Position numbers and translations under genes: made by a program | In this document: piece after piece, positions 48,472 to 59,988 of the stretch | Layout of the letters: every line of letters begins with the position of its first letter | Position numbering within the stretch: the stretch's first letter is position 1 | Source of the DNA: Moesziomyces globuligerus | Taxonomy: Eukaryota; Basidiomycota; Ustilaginomycetes; Ustilaginales; Ustilaginaceae | Length of the DNA stretch: 64,000 nt | Reading direction: 5' to 3' | Assembly: GCA_030849465.1 (NCBI GenBank) | Contig: JARVLF010000008.1 | Location: 1 to 64,000, forward strand | Notes under the pieces: generated by a model | The model's input: the letters and a program-made list of their open reading frames with translations, nothing else | What the model was told of the DNA's origin: nothing | The model's database searches: none

Positions 48472-50592
48472 CTACAGATCCCAATTCAAACCATCCTCAG
48501 GTTGGTGATCGACGTCATACTCTTCGTCTGTGCCCATGCCGTCTTGGTCATCGTCACCGCTGCTGTTGTCGCTGTTGACGCTATAAGTGTCGATCCAGCC
48601 CTCGATCTGCTCCCTGATCTCCTTGAGCGTGTCCTTGGCATCGTCTGCATCGATGCCGTACGCCGCGAGGGGGCAATGGCCGCTGAGCGCTTCGCTCACC
48701 GTCTGCCGGGCATCTCGAAGCAAGTGTACCGAGGAGGGGGTCGCACTGAGTGACGAGATGATCGCCATATCTTTGGGTCGGGATACCTTAGCACCCTCAC
48801 CGACTTCCGGCGCTGAACCTGAGAGCGTGTTGGGCGCACGAGGGATGGGCTTGCCTTGCTTGTCGAGATGGGTGAAGAAGTTCGGAAACGAGGAGAGTAC
48901 GTTGTACGACTGTGGCACGTAGACTCCCTGTCCGAACGGCTCGCGGATCTGTGTGAGGAGCGAATCAAGCATGCCAAGGCCTAGTCTTGCCTCGTCCAGA
49001 TTGGTGTTGCGCAGCACTGCGTGATGCGAGAATGGGCGCTCGATGTTGTACAAGAGCTTCTTACGCCTGGACGCGCCTCCGCCAAGCGATGATGGGAGGG
49101 AAAGGTCGATCCAGGACGAGAGCGCGAGTTTGGCTCCGCGCGCGGCAAGTTCGGACTCGGACTCGAGCGGAGCACCGCGCTGGCGCTGTCGAGAATCGCG
49201 GTCGCCATACCCGTACGATTGGAGCAGCGCATCGACTGGATCCACGGAAAATGACGAGGTTGCCAGTGAGGAGGAAGAAAGCGGCGCAGGATACGGGACG
49301 GGCAGCACGCCGCCAAGTTGGACGATCTTGGTGTCTCTGCGCCAATTGAGACGTGCCGCTAGCGAGCCGAGGGTCTCCGTTCGCGACCTCAGGCGCGGAC
49401 CGAGCGTGGCTGTCTCGATGTGTGCCGATACGAGTGCGGAGGCATGGTGCATGTCGTGGAGGTTGATGCGTCCGAGGAAGCGATCCCAGTCGGCACCGAC
49501 CTGTGTGGTCTTGTTGCGCTCTGGTATCGAGATTGGCGCGACGACCGATGCGAAATCGACAAACTGTACGAGCGAGAGCAGGTTGTTCATCTTGCGGATG
49601 CGGGCCAGCCTGTTCTCCCACGCTTCGTCCTCGCCCTTCTCGTCTCTGGCGACATTGGTGTTGCCCCAGCCGGATGCAAACACGAGATGCGTGCTCTTGG
49701 GAAAGTCATCCACGAGACTTTCGAGGTACTTGGCGCCGAGCCCACCGAATGCGTCGGAGGTGTCGATGGTGTACTGGAAGCCTTGGAGGAGGTCGGCGTC
49801 CTCAGCAAACCAGCGGACGTTGGTGTCGAGGACGTCGCTTCGCCTTTCTAGCTCGTCGAATTGTGCCACTCCCTGGGAGAATGTTTCGAATCGGACTCTT
49901 CCATCATTCCTCGCTGGGGATTCTGCGGAGTTGTACGAGCCGTGCATGGGTGCCGTGAGCTCGCCGCCGACCGAAACTAGCGATTTGGCGTGGTAGAAAG
50001 TACGAGAATAATCAGACCAGAAGCGATGTGTGCGCGTGTGCCTCGCCTGTCGAGGAATCGCAGCGCTGCACTCGGCCGTCTCCGTTGGCTTCTGGTCAAT
50101 ATCTGCCGTACTGACAGCAGTGTCAGCGTGGTCTTCGTCTCCTGAGGAACCGGGGTCGAGGCCTTGATCTTCGAGCTCAAGCCGGCGCTGATAGGCACTC
50201 TTCCTGATCCGCGTTGTCGCAATAATCTCAGCTTCGGCGCCCCAGCTTTGTAGACTGTCGAGTGCAAGATTGCGATCTTCCGAGTCTGAAGGGAATGAGT
50301 CGTACAGCGCATTGAGCTTTCTGAGCGCGCCGAACTCCTGGCCGGTCTCGAAGATGACGGCACGCGGATTGTATGTTTCGTGACCCGACAAAGTCTGACC
50401 AATCTGGAAAGAGACGTCATGGTCGATCAACTGCTCGTCCTCCGCAGTGTCTTTCGAGCTTGACCCCGATGGACCAGCTTGCAAGTCGCCATCGTCGTAG
50501 GTGAAGTACGACTGCTGTTGGTTCCAGAAGTGCGTCGATGTGTGGTTTGCAAAAGAGCCGAAGGAGAGGTAGATGATCTCCTTTTGCGGCAT
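48472..50592 (-). CDS. DML1: Misato/DML1 tubulin-related protein
   Basis: A single exon of 706 residues from ATG 50592. The N terminus EIIYLSFGSFANHTSTHFWN is the Misato segment, related to the nucleotide-binding start of tubulin and FtsZ. Further family features are NPRAVIFETGQEFGALRKL, VRWFAEDADLLQGFQYTIDT and FGGLGAKYLESLVDDFP, a tubulin-like glycine-rich region. The C terminus is acidic (SDNSSGDDDQDG). Yeast Dml1 is needed for mitochondrial DNA inheritance, and animal Misato acts in mitochondrial morphology and spindle assembly. It converges on the F-box gene with 181 bp between stops and diverges from the UBX gene. Confidence 0.93.
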   Translation of the reverse strand: MPQKEIIYLSFGSFANHTSTHFWNQQQSYFTYDDGDLQAGPSGSSSKDTAEDEQLIDHDVSFQIGQTLSGHETYNPRAVIFETGQEFGALRKLNALYDSFPSDSEDRNLALDSLQSWGAEAEIIATTRIRKSAYQRRLELEDQGLDPGSSGDEDHADTAVSTADIDQKPTETAECSAAIPRQARHTRTHRFWSDYSRTFYHAKSLVSVGGELTAPMHGSYNSAESPARNDGRVRFETFSQGVAQFDELERRSDVLDTNVRWFAEDADLLQGFQYTIDTSDAFGGLGAKYLESLVDDFPKSTHLVFASGWGNTNVARDEKGEDEAWENRLARIRKMNNLLSLVQFVDFASVVAPISIPERNKTTQVGADWDRFLGRINLHDMHHASALVSAHIETATLGPRLRSRTETLGSLAARLNWRRDTKIVQLGGVLPVPYPAPLSSSSLATSSFSVDPVDALLQSYGYGDRDSRQRQRGAPLESESELAARGAKLALSSWIDLSLPSSLGGGASRRKKLLYNIERPFSHHAVLRNTNLDEARLGLGMLDSLLTQIREPFGQGVYVPQSYNVLSSFPNFFTHLDKQGKPIPRAPNTLSGSAPEVGEGAKVSRPKDMAIISSLSATPSSVHLLRDARQTVSEALSGHCPLAAYGIDADDAKDTLKEIREQIEGWIDTYSVNSDNSSGDDDQDGMGTDEEYDVDHQPEDGLNWDL

Positions 50593-50947
50593 CGTTCCCC
50601 GTCTTTTGTGCGGAAGTTACACCTCCAGGCCCTTCTTGTGTTGCGTTGACGGCTCCTCAAGCAAGCGTCGCTGGTCAGAAGAGGTGAAGGCAGTCGGCAA
50701 GGTGTGCGTCTTCGCAAGACTCAAAATATGGCTCGGATCTCGGAACAGGGAGGCAGAGGCAACCACGCTGCTCAACTTAACAGAATCCGAAAGAAAAGCC
50801 ACGAATGCGCAGCGGTGTGGAGGCGGACGGGCCAAGAACACAAGGTGTCGTGCGCCAGGTCGGGTGGCTCAGCCGGTCACAGAGCTTCCTTGCCATCCTA
50901 CCTCACGATCAGCTCTGTCAACTCAACACCCCGCGTACACATACAAG

Positions 50948-52345
50948 ATGGGTGATCGTGCCATGCGTAAGTGCGCGAACCAAGCTGAAGATTCGGCTCG
51001 AAGATTCGGTGGCAGAGTGTAGCTGACCATTCCTGATCACTGTGTCTTCCTGAAAATCTCGACACAGTCTTGGACATGGGCTTCGCTCCCGAGCGAGTGG
51101 ACTGGGCTTTGTACGCCACCAAGAACGCCGGGCTTCAGCCTGCTCTGGACCATCTTGAAGCCAATCAGGATAATGGCGTGCCGACAGACTACAAGTCGGC
51201 GCCCGCAGCAGCTGCTTCATCCTCGGGTGGGGCGGGTCACGATGTAAGTACTCACGAGCCCGATGTGAGGCCCGGGACGCAGGCATTGACGCGAACACTA
51301 TACCTCGTGACCTCCAACAGTACGATGAGGAAGATGAAGCTGCTCTTGCTGATCTTGTGTCCAAGAAGGGTCAACAAGCGGCGGACGATGCCATCAACAA
51401 CGTTGGCGAGGCAAAGGTGAGTGCTTGCTAATCCCAGCGTGCTGCAACACAATCAAGGGAGAAAGCCTTCTCGTTGACGCTATCCACTCTTTGACACAGT
51501 CGATCAAATGCTCCGAGTGCGGCAAGACATTCAAGTCGCCCGCATTTGCTCAGTTTCACGCCGAAAAGTCGGGACACACTTCGTTCGAAGAGAGCACCGA
51601 GGAGATCAAACCGCTTACCGAGGAGGAGAAGAAGGCCAAGCTGGAAGAGCTGCGAGCTAAACTAGCGTCGAAGCGTGCGGCGCAGAGCAAGATCGACGCG
51701 GAAGAGTCGCGAGCCAACGAAAAGATCCGACGCAAGGCGGGCCAAGACCTCACCGAGGTCAAGGAGGAGATGAAGCGCAAGGAGCAGCTCAAGGAAGCCG
51801 AGCGCAAGCGGAAGGAGAAGGCGGATGATGCAGCCTTCAAGGCCAAGATCAAGGCGCAGATCGAGGCCGACAAGCGCGAACGTGCGGCCAAGGCAGCCGA
51901 AGAGAAAGCCGCTCGCGAGGGCCGACCAGCCCCCTCGGCTGCGGTCCCTGCAGGCCCGAGCGCTGCTGCGCTTGCGGCAAGCGCGGGTCCTCAAGCCTCC
52001 AAGAGCTCGGCCAACGAGGCACGGCTGAGGGTGCGTGCTCCCGGGGGGATGTGGATGGGCACGCTGCCTGCCGATGCAACCCTCAGCGACGTGGTCGACA
52101 AGATCAAGGCCGAAGGCAAGGACGGCGGGAGCGCACAGCTCAAGGTAAGCATATTTCGAGGCACGGCGGGGAAGTCGAGGACTTCGACAGATCGTGCAGT
52201 ATTGCTGACATGCCTTGACGATTCATTGAATTTGCAGTTCTCGACCACCTTTCCTCGCAAGTTCTTCGACGCAAGCGATGCAGGCAAGACGCTGCGTGAG
52301 CTGGGTCTCGTGCCTAATGCTGCGCTTGAGGCATCCCCTCTGTAA
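50948..52345 (+). CDS. UBA - zinc finger - UBX domain protein (UBXN1/SAKS1-like), five exons
   Basis: CDS joins 50948-50966, 51068-51243, 51321-51416, 51500-52144 and 52238-52345 (347 residues). All introns are GT-AG, and the first exon is only 19 nt. An N-terminal UBA domain (LLDMGFAPERVDWALYAT) binds ubiquitin. A C2H2 finger follows near residues 99-130 (CSECGKTFKSPAFAQFHAEK, then SGH). A long charged coiled coil (about 140-250, RRKAGQDLTEVKEEMKRKE) leads to a UBX domain near 270-347 (LRVRAPGGMWMGTLPADATL, TTFPRKFFDASDAGKTL, LGLVPNAAL). UBX domains dock on the Cdc48/p97 ATPase. The order UBA-coiled coil-UBX is that of UBXN1; the finger is a fungal feature. Confidence 0.92.
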
Positions 52346-52770
52346 ACCTCGCATCTGTAGAAGCCCACACCGGCGCCGCTCGAGACACATGCTCGATTCG
52401 GCCTCGCTTCGCATGTGTGCGGGACCGCTTTGCCACCCGTCCGGGTTCAGGCAGCATCTGCACTTCCTTCGGCGTTCGGATGCGAGCCGTGTATAGCGAA
52501 GCAGAATACGACAGGTGCGGAGCTGAAACTGTGACCCTACTAAGTGGGAGCGTGCGAGCTGAAGATTGCACTTACTCGACTGGACGAGACCACCGGAACG
52601 CTGCGGAAGAGCGGAAGCTGCAAATTGTGTGAAATGGTGTCCTCTAAGCGTCGCATGCCGCTTGGACCACCACGGTATTTTGGTGTTGCCGAAATTCCTC
52701 AACCACCCTTCATCTGCTGCTCCCACCATCCACCGCACCACCACCTCCCATCGCTCCTCATCGTCATACT
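52346..52770. other. Short intergenic region before dephospho-CoA kinase
   Basis: 425 bp between two plus-strand genes. The 70 bp before the kinase ATG are rich in CCACC and CATC motifs. No further gene is seen. Confidence 0.5.
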
Positions 52771-53613
52771 ATGCTCGTCGTCGGTCTCACTGGAGGTATT
52801 GCCTCGGGCAAGTCCACCGCCAGCTATCTCATCTCTCACCACCCCGCTGGCATCCCAATCATCGACCTCGACCTGCTTGCACGCGAAGTGGTAGAGCCCG
52901 GTCAGCCTGCGCTCGCGGCGCTGTGCTCCGCCTTCGGTCCGACGGTCATCAATGAGTCTGACGGCACTCTCAACCGCCCTGAGCTCGGCCGGCTCGCATT
53001 TGCGTCGCCGGAAAAGACCAAGCTGCTGAACAAGATCACGCACGGTGCTATCCGCCGTCGCATGGTGTGGAAGCTCATCGGATACTGGGTGCGGGGCTAC
53101 AAGGTCGTCGTCGTAGACACGCCGCTTCTCGTCGAAGCCGGTCTCTGGAAATTCTGCGGCGAGCTTGTGCTCGTCTACTGCCGCCGCCAGGATCAGCTCA
53201 CGCGCATGCTCGCTCGCGATGGCCAGAGCAAGGGCCTCACCGAGGCAGACGCAAAACAGAGGCTCGAAGCACAGCTTCCTCTCGACGATAAGCTCGTCTA
53301 TGCAGACACCATCCTGGACAACTCGGCAAGCTTGAGCGACAGGGTCGAGGGAGAGAACGAGCTGCAAGCGCCTCAGTGGACCAAGGCTCTGGAGAAGCAG
53401 ACTTCGCTGGCACTGCGTGTTCAGGTAGACAGGATGGTCGCCAGATGGGTCGATAAGTCCAGCGGAGCCGGCAGCCTGAGGTGGTTGCTGCAGTGGCTCG
53501 TGCCACCATTCGGCCTACTATCCGGTGCTTGGACAGCATGGAGCCGGACAAGCGCAGTCCGGACAAGGCTGAATTCCGGCCAAAAGCCTTCGATGCCAAG
53601 CAGCAAATTATAG
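52771..53613 (+). CDS. CAB5: Dephospho-CoA kinase
   Basis: A single exon of 280 residues from ATG 52771. The enzyme phosphorylates the ribose 3'-hydroxyl of dephospho-CoA, the last step of coenzyme A synthesis. The P-loop is GLTGGIASGKST (residues 5-16). Further motifs are IIDLDLLAREVVEPG, GRLAFASPEK, YKVVVVDTPLLVEAGL and VYCRRQDQLTRMLARDG with the lid arginines. A hydrophobic segment near 237-260 (WLLQWLVPPFGLLSGAWTAW) could anchor the protein to a membrane, as is usual in fungal homologues. The tail is short and polar. It converges on the MFS transporter gene. Confidence 0.94.
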   Translation: MLVVGLTGGIASGKSTASYLISHHPAGIPIIDLDLLAREVVEPGQPALAALCSAFGPTVINESDGTLNRPELGRLAFASPEKTKLLNKITHGAIRRRMVWKLIGYWVRGYKVVVVDTPLLVEAGLWKFCGELVLVYCRRQDQLTRMLARDGQSKGLTEADAKQRLEAQLPLDDKLVYADTILDNSASLSDRVEGENELQAPQWTKALEKQTSLALRVQVDRMVARWVDKSSGAGSLRWLLQWLVPPFGLLSGAWTAWSRTSAVRTRLNSGQKPSMPSSKL

Positions 53614-53732
53614 AGGCTCGTCCTCGCGTTCACGAAATACCAAGCGCACACAAAGAGACACGATGGTATGTGTGCAGGACGATTCAATCAATGTTTGCGA
53701 GGAGGGGTCCGATCTCCATATACAGGTCGAAA

Positions 53733-53818
53733 TGAGATGAATGCAGGTAAACAAAAGAGATGGATGCAGGTCTATATGAAATGAGATGGATGCAGGTCTA
53801 TATGAAATGAGATCGATT
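53733..53818. repeat. 26-bp minisatellite at a convergent gene end
   Basis: Two perfect 26-bp units (53757-53782 and 53783-53808), each starting GAGATGGATGCAGG, with a degenerate unit before and a partial one after. It lies in the 272-bp spacer between the stops of dephospho-CoA kinase and the MFS transporter and is probably part of both 3' UTRs. Confidence 0.9.
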
Positions 53819-53885
53819 CAGATCTCCGAGGGAGCAAGAAAGAAATGCAGCTGAGGCCATTCCAGACAAGAGTCCGCCTCTCTGT

Positions 53886-55661
53886 CTAATAGACATGAGC
53901 ATACTTGGAGTGCTTGCGGAGCACATGACCGTACTTCTGCAAGCCCCAGAGCGGCACGATCAGTACGCAGAAGATGGCTCCAAGCACGCTGCAGCCAACG
54001 CCGACGCCGAGATTCTTGAACATGCCGTGACCGAACAGCGGGAAGGCGGCCGCGATCGCCGATCTGATCAGGTCGTTGGCCGCAAGCACCGAGGCGGCGT
54101 GCTTGGGATACGACATGGGAAGGTAGACGAGAATGCTCTGGAAGAGCAAGAAGACGCCGGGAAGCAGGAAGGCACTGAAGATGATGGGGACGATCCAGTG
54201 GATGTCCTCTCGGCTCGTCCAACCGAAGCTGAACAACGACACAGGGACGAAGAAGGATGCAAACAGAGCGATCGACAGCCTGTCTTCGGGCACGATGATG
54301 CCCTTGGCAGCCTTTGCGAGGAAGCGCGGGTTGAAGTGCTTGTCGAGATACCACATGTAGACGAAGAGCGTCAGCACTCCGGACACCGCTAGGCCCAGGA
54401 ACGGCAGCCCGGACTCGCCCAGATTGAAGTGGTGCATCTCTGTGAACACGATGGGATAGCTTTCAAAATATAAGTAGAAGCATGCATAGGCAATGCCGAG
54501 ATAGACGGACGTGAAGAAGACGACCGGCTCGAAGGAGATGATGAGGGGACGAAGTAGCGCCTCCTTGGTGAGCGATGCGATGGTGGTGGCCTGCTGGTCG
54601 AGCTCGCTTTGCGCGCGAAATTTGTTATTTCCGCTTGATTCGCGGAGCCTTTTGGCACGTTGCAAGAGAATGTAGCCCTCGAAAGTCTCGGGCAGGAAAA
54701 AGGCGAGGACGATCGTGCTGGCACCTGAAGAGATGGTGAGCAACCACATAGGCCATCTCCAGCCCAAGTTCATGGCGCTGAAACCGCCAATCACAGGGCC
54801 CAGGACAGGGCCGCAGACAGCGCCCACAGCCCAGATCGCCATGGGGAAGGCGACACCGACGCCTTCGTACATGTCGGCGATGCTGGCGCCACCGGTGGCA
54901 AGCGCTGGAGAGCCGAAGAAGCCGGTCCAGAAGCGCATGGCCATGAGCGTCGAATAGTTGGGAGCCACCGAAGCGACAACGTTGAGGATGACAAAGACGA
55001 TCATGCTCGGAATGTAGGTCCAGTTCCTTCCGACGGCTGGAAGCTCGCTGAGAGGCGACAAGAACATCGGCCCAACGGCATAGCCGAAGACGAAGAGCGA
55101 GAGCCCAAGGGTGGCCTTGGTGAGACCGACGTTGAACTCGGCCATGACTCCAGGGATCGAGGGAGTGTAGATGGCCGAGCCCGAGTAAACGCCAAAGGTG
55201 AGCAGCCCGATGAGGAAGGTGACAAAAGCCTTCTTGCTCTTGGACCAGTTGCGCGGATTCTCTGGATCTTGATCGTCATACCATCCCACGATGAGGTGCT
55301 CGCCGTCTTCCTTTGCGTTGAGTAATGTCTTCGGCTTCTCCTTGGAAGGAGCTTCTTGTGCTTGGCTGACGACGTGCGCCTCGGTGTGTGTGCCTTGGGC
55401 TTGCGAGAGGGCTTGCTCAATGTCGCCGCCGTTGACTGCACCCTTCGATGCGTCCTTGGCGACGTCCGTGCTGGTGGTCCGATCGCATATCGAAGAGGTT
55501 TCGGATGCCTGCTTCGACGGGGATGTTGAAGGTGAAGGAGTAGATGCGAGCGATGACGGAAGGACGAAACCTGGGCGCTGCTCGGGACGGGGGAACACCT
55601 TGCCATTGGAGGCCTGATTGAGAAGGGTCCCGACCCACGATGATGCCGCAACGGATGACAT
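53886..55661 (-). CDS. MFS drug:H+ antiporter, DHA1 family (Flr1/Mdr1-like)
   Basis: A single exon of 591 residues from ATG 55661 (MSSVAASSWVGTLL); the longer frame would need GTG. A Ser/Thr-rich cytosolic N terminus of about 130 residues ends in WYDDQDPENPRNWSKSKKAF, the usual start of this family. Twelve transmembrane segments follow in two groups of six, with a central loop near 340-380 (RAKRLRESSGNNKFRAQSEL). Diagnostic stretches are SGSAIYTPSIPGVMAEF, FGYAVGPMFLSPLSE, FFGSPALATGGASIADMY and GWRWPMWLL. This pattern is that of plasma-membrane multidrug exporters such as yeast Flr1 and Candida Mdr1. A TATA-like box (GAGTATAAAGG on the minus strand, near 55815) lies about 155 bp upstream of the start. 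The substrate is unknown. Confidence 0.92.
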   Translation of the reverse strand: MSSVAASSWVGTLLNQASNGKVFPRPEQRPGFVLPSSLASTPSPSTSPSKQASETSSICDRTTSTDVAKDASKGAVNGGDIEQALSQAQGTHTEAHVVSQAQEAPSKEKPKTLLNAKEDGEHLIVGWYDDQDPENPRNWSKSKKAFVTFLIGLLTFGVYSGSAIYTPSIPGVMAEFNVGLTKATLGLSLFVFGYAVGPMFLSPLSELPAVGRNWTYIPSMIVFVILNVVASVAPNYSTLMAMRFWTGFFGSPALATGGASIADMYEGVGVAFPMAIWAVGAVCGPVLGPVIGGFSAMNLGWRWPMWLLTISSGASTIVLAFFLPETFEGYILLQRAKRLRESSGNNKFRAQSELDQQATTIASLTKEALLRPLIISFEPVVFFTSVYLGIAYACFYLYFESYPIVFTEMHHFNLGESGLPFLGLAVSGVLTLFVYMWYLDKHFNPRFLAKAAKGIIVPEDRLSIALFASFFVPVSLFSFGWTSREDIHWIVPIIFSAFLLPGVFLLFQSILVYLPMSYPKHAASVLAANDLIRSAIAAAFPLFGHGMFKNLGVGVGCSVLGAIFCVLIVPLWGLQKYGHVLRKHSKYAHVY

Positions 55662-57460
55662 TGCGGAGGACGTGTCAACTGCTGTACTGGTGGCGTAGTG
55701 GGTGTAGCGTGATTGAATGAGTAGAGCAATCGGGGCCACGACTGTCGGGAGGTCGCTGAAGGTAGACGAAGTGGATGGCGAAGGGGGAAGTGATGAGTCT
55801 CAGCGCCGCAGCCTTCTACCTTTATACTCCGGTCGGTCGTTGTACGGGGCAGTCTGTTTCAATTGGGAGAGAGTGAAGAGAAGAAGAGACGGGTGTTGAT
55901 CACTCTAAGGTGCGGTGGAGGTCGTGACGAACCGCCGGGATGATTGGAGATTGGCTGAGTGCCGTCTCTGGCGTGCGCTGGTTAAACGCCGACGCAGAAT
56001 GTGCGGGCTCAGTCAGAATCTTGGAGACAGGGTCGGGCGTTTTCCACGGAGCACCAATTGCGCCACCTTATCGGCAACTCAAAAATTTTGCGTTTGGACG
56101 TGTGCAGGGTCTGCATGCTGTCAACACGAACGGCAATCTTTGCACGCAGGGTCGCACGGATGAAATGCAAATGCGAATGCGATCGCGTTTTCTCTCAATT
56201 GCGGAATGTCGAGCTAAGAGTGAAGGCGAGAGGGGCGGAAGCGTCCGCGGCAATGCATGTCGTGCTTTGCTGCGGAGACGGAACAGGCACGAAGAAGGAC
56301 GCAGAACAGGCCGAAGGACCGGCCTCGGCTAAGTTACAGTAGCTCGCAGATCCGTGGATTTTCTCAGGACCGGAGCGGTCCGAGGGTCGGATGTGGAGCA
56401 AAGAGCACGCGTGGTGCACGACCTTCATCGAACCTTTTCAAGGCAGGAGCGTCTCAAGGAGTTAAGGACGCGCGAAGCCTGGTTTCCGTCGCACGCGTCC
56501 GCGGAAGTGAAGTGCAAGAATTTACGCTTCGGCCTAACAAATGGATTCTCAGTAGGCGGCAAAAGGGCCAAGGTAGCTCATGATGAACAGTCTGGATAAC
56601 CTGAAACCATGATAACTAATTGGGGACGTCCTCAACCGTACCATTCAACAGAACGAAGAGCTGACGAGTGTGAGTCATTGCGGACTCCAACGGAGTACGG
56701 CTCGGCAACGTCTGCCTTTACCACGCAATTTTGTTTCAGTTTTACAGTGCCAAACTTCGATTTCTTCGATATCACAAGCAATGGACGCTGAGACGCTGGA
56801 GAAGCAACCCTGCTCTTCATTTGTGAGACGACTGAACAGCATCGACTTTTTGGAGCGTCAAGTATGAGTAGCACGCCATCCGCAGCCCGGCTCAGCTTGC
56901 TAACGGCCAGCGTATGATCTGCCTCAGCTGATTCGTATGAAGCCTCCTTGTACAGTCAGGCTGGCCCTCTCCTTTGCGAAGCATACTTGAGCAGCACGGT
57001 GTCCTATCGCACGAATGAAGCTCGAGCTACAAGTTGTTCAGCCGGAACGGTCTCAACCAAAGGCTGCGACCTGCATCACAAGCTACGGGATCCAACGATT
57101 GCCTGCGGAAGGCCCGAGACGATACCTTGCCTCCTGCTGACGTGCGAGTCAAGGTCAACAGCGTGCGCTTCGGAGGGCATCGTCAAACAGCGAGGAGGTG
57201 TACCGGGCGTGGCCAAAGCCGATCTCTGACGTGGGATTCCGATGTGACAACGGCCAACCCCGTCTGCAAGGGATTTTCCAGCGGACCTGTCCAGCTTGGC
57301 AGCGCACAGAGCATGACCTTTTTATTAATAGCTCGCCTTACCCTGCCCTGTGGCGTAAAGTTGCCTGAAAAGCAGGTCCTCAGTTGACAGCACCATGTCA
57401 TTCTTCTCCGCGGCTGCATCACTGTGAATTCAATTTATTTCATCTCCTTGTCTTTTTTGT

Positions 57461-57510
57461 TATACTGTACAGTACTGTCTGTACTGTACTGTACAGTACA
57501 GTAAATTACA
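57461..57510. repeat. TACTGTAC-type palindromic repeat
   Basis: Overlapping TACTGTAC and GTACAGTA units form a perfect palindrome at 57482-57503 with arms TACTGTACTGT and ACAGTACAGTA. It could form a cruciform. The function is unknown. Confidence 0.8.
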
Positions 57511-59983
57511 GTATTTTTCTGGATCTGAGATCTTAATTTAATTTATGCGTTCCGCTACAGCCCCGGCGCAGCCGACCTTCCCGCCCCGACCCCGCAGCAT
57601 TGGAGCTCCTCATCGTGGCATCCCGCTGCTCTCCAGCCTTTTGAGCGCGCCAATCCCGTTGCAGCTGCTCTTCTTGGAAAGAAAGCTGGAGGACAGTAAG
57701 GTCGCTGGTACGGAAGAAAGCAACGTGCAAATCTCTCAATTGAGCCACCCTTGCAGCGAAGATCAACTCAAAGAACCCCGAGCGAGTAAAATCCCTGTAC
57801 AGGAAAATACATCAGTGCTTTCATGCTATCGCTTGCTACCCTTTCATGTGTCGCACATTTCACGTGGTCCACTAAGGCTTTCTGGAAGCTGGCTGCCAGG
57901 AGGGATGGCAACAGAGGGAGTCAATATCATTAAGGTCACAGTAAGCTTCTTCGGTGGAGCAAATGTGCAACAAAGGTACTACGGAAAGCGACAGCTCGGC
58001 TTCCTCCGCCGAACCTCCTCTGCCACCAAATTTCTTAGGAAGCAATTGTCACAACCACTACACTACCGCCCGGAGAGGGGCGCACATTCGGGTGCTGAAG
58101 CGCATTACTTCAGCGGCTGGGAAGAGCTGCCTGCCACGGTAGAACTCAGGCGGGCAAAGGTGCACGAAAGCAGCGCTCTCCCGGAATTGCGCCTTTGCCG
58201 CGCCATCAGCCTCGTAGACACCCAAAGATACAGCCAGGAACGTGACTACCCGGTGCGGTTGTGATCTGTGGCTGCCCTACAACGATGATCCCGCTTTGAG
58301 TCTCAGCCTTTACCAGGAAATTCTGGGAATGTAGTCCGCAGGGAGGAGCACCCAGCCTTTCCCAGTTAGCCCCGTCATGCAAGCACGGTGGCGTGCAGCA
58401 CCGCCCATCACAGCTACAGTACTACTAAGCCTCAAGTGAAACGGGGCATGAACGTCATCCTCTTGCGAGGAACACCCCTTTGCTTTCGGCCTGTCTGACA
58501 TTATCCGCCAGGTCTTTGATTGCTCACGGGCACACATCGGGACTCTTTGCAGATTCGGGCCTCTGCACTGGCCGGATGAAAGCGACAGCACCTGAGTCCG
58601 CGTATTTTTGTGCTCAGAACGTTGCCTGAAAGGTACTCAGCACCGCCCCTTGCCCCCTTGCACTGAAGTGAATGGGGACTGGGACTGAGGGGGGTCGAAG
58701 GAGAAAGATTTTGGCTACCAAGGATCACACTCAGTCACGGAGAATCATGGCACCTTGAAGCCGCCCTCTCGTAACGCTTTCTTCGGTCTCGGCAGCTTAC
58801 AGCGATTTGGCGATCATTTCCACCATTTGCACCTTCTTTTCGCTTTGTCAAATCAGGGCCGACTCCTGGCAGCTTCATTGCCTTTTGAAGATCGGCATGC
58901 TTTCTTGCCCAGTCCGAAACCTGAATCACTCTCTCTAGCTGCATGGAGGCTTTCTGTGCCCCTGAGAACGTCTTCCGTCTGGCTGAAAGCCGTGAGAGTG
59001 CTACTCAAGTGGCTTAGGCATTGTTCCAGGCTGCTGAGCCCTAGTGAGCGCAAGCAGCTTGCGAGGCCACTCATTTGTCAAGCAAGTGCTCTCATCCTCA
59101 ACAAGGCGTCCCGGTCACAGCTGCCCATTGCAAGGCGACCGTCTGATCCCACGCGGGACACCGCTAGGCGCATCATCCTCAAAGGATGCAGTATGTGGTA
59201 TGCAGTGCGGGTGACAAGTCGCGCGCACATCACGCAGAAGGTAGCGGAAAATCACGGCAATACTGAGACCAGCTCACAACTTGCACAGAGTCCAGCGTGC
59301 GGTCGAGACTCGACTTTTTTCTCCGCAGGAGCCTCTGCAAAATCGAGAAATTAATAATCAAATTAATTCAGTATAAGGCGATGCCTCTGACGAGACTGTG
59401 GACGGGCAGGCGGGCCAGCGGGTAGCTGTGCAGGTAAGCAGTCACTTGCATGCTGCAGGCGGGGAACCATGCACATGCTTTCCGTCTGCCCCGGCTGGCT
59501 GCCGTCCCCGACGCAGGCAATGATTTGTGCCTTACACGAACGTCCTCCTCAAACTCCAGCCTGGTCCATCGAGCCCATGCATTTCCACCTGCACGGGGAC
59601 CGTCGAATCGTCACTTTGCCATCTCCCCACAGATCGCCCCTTCCTAGCTGGAATGCTGTGGCCTGCTCGTCATTGATCGTCCCGAGCTCGTCGCCGTCGC
59701 CACGGGGAGCCAATTGAAGGTCGCAATTCGTTCCAGCCACGGGTGCGACGGGGAGAGGCCCCTTCCCGGCTGCATCTTGAACGGAAGCGCACCCCACAAG
59801 CGAATGCGCCATCGGCCACACCTGGCCACACCGTCAGCTTTGCTGTTGGGAACGTCTTCATGCTGGAATGGGTTGCAGAGCCTCTACAGGTCTCTCACGC
59901 TCTGGCACATGCTACATGCTACATGCTATCTGGTGATTACGCTGTAGTCCCTCGCCGCTGTCGACAGAGTGGATCGGAAGGGT

Positions 59984-59988
59984 TATAA
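59984..59988 (+). promoter_or_regulatory. TATA box of the Asn/Gly-rich protein gene
   Basis: TATAA in GGTTATAAGGACG lies 140 bp upstream of the ATG at 60124. The sequence in between is an almost pure C/T-rich leader (TCTCTCC and CTCTTC motifs). Together they suggest a strong regulated promoter. Confidence 0.6.

Noticed and set aside
57545..58264. 239-codon plus-strand frame with true ATG
   Set aside because: No domain, signal or neighbour supports it, and its length is within chance for this base composition.
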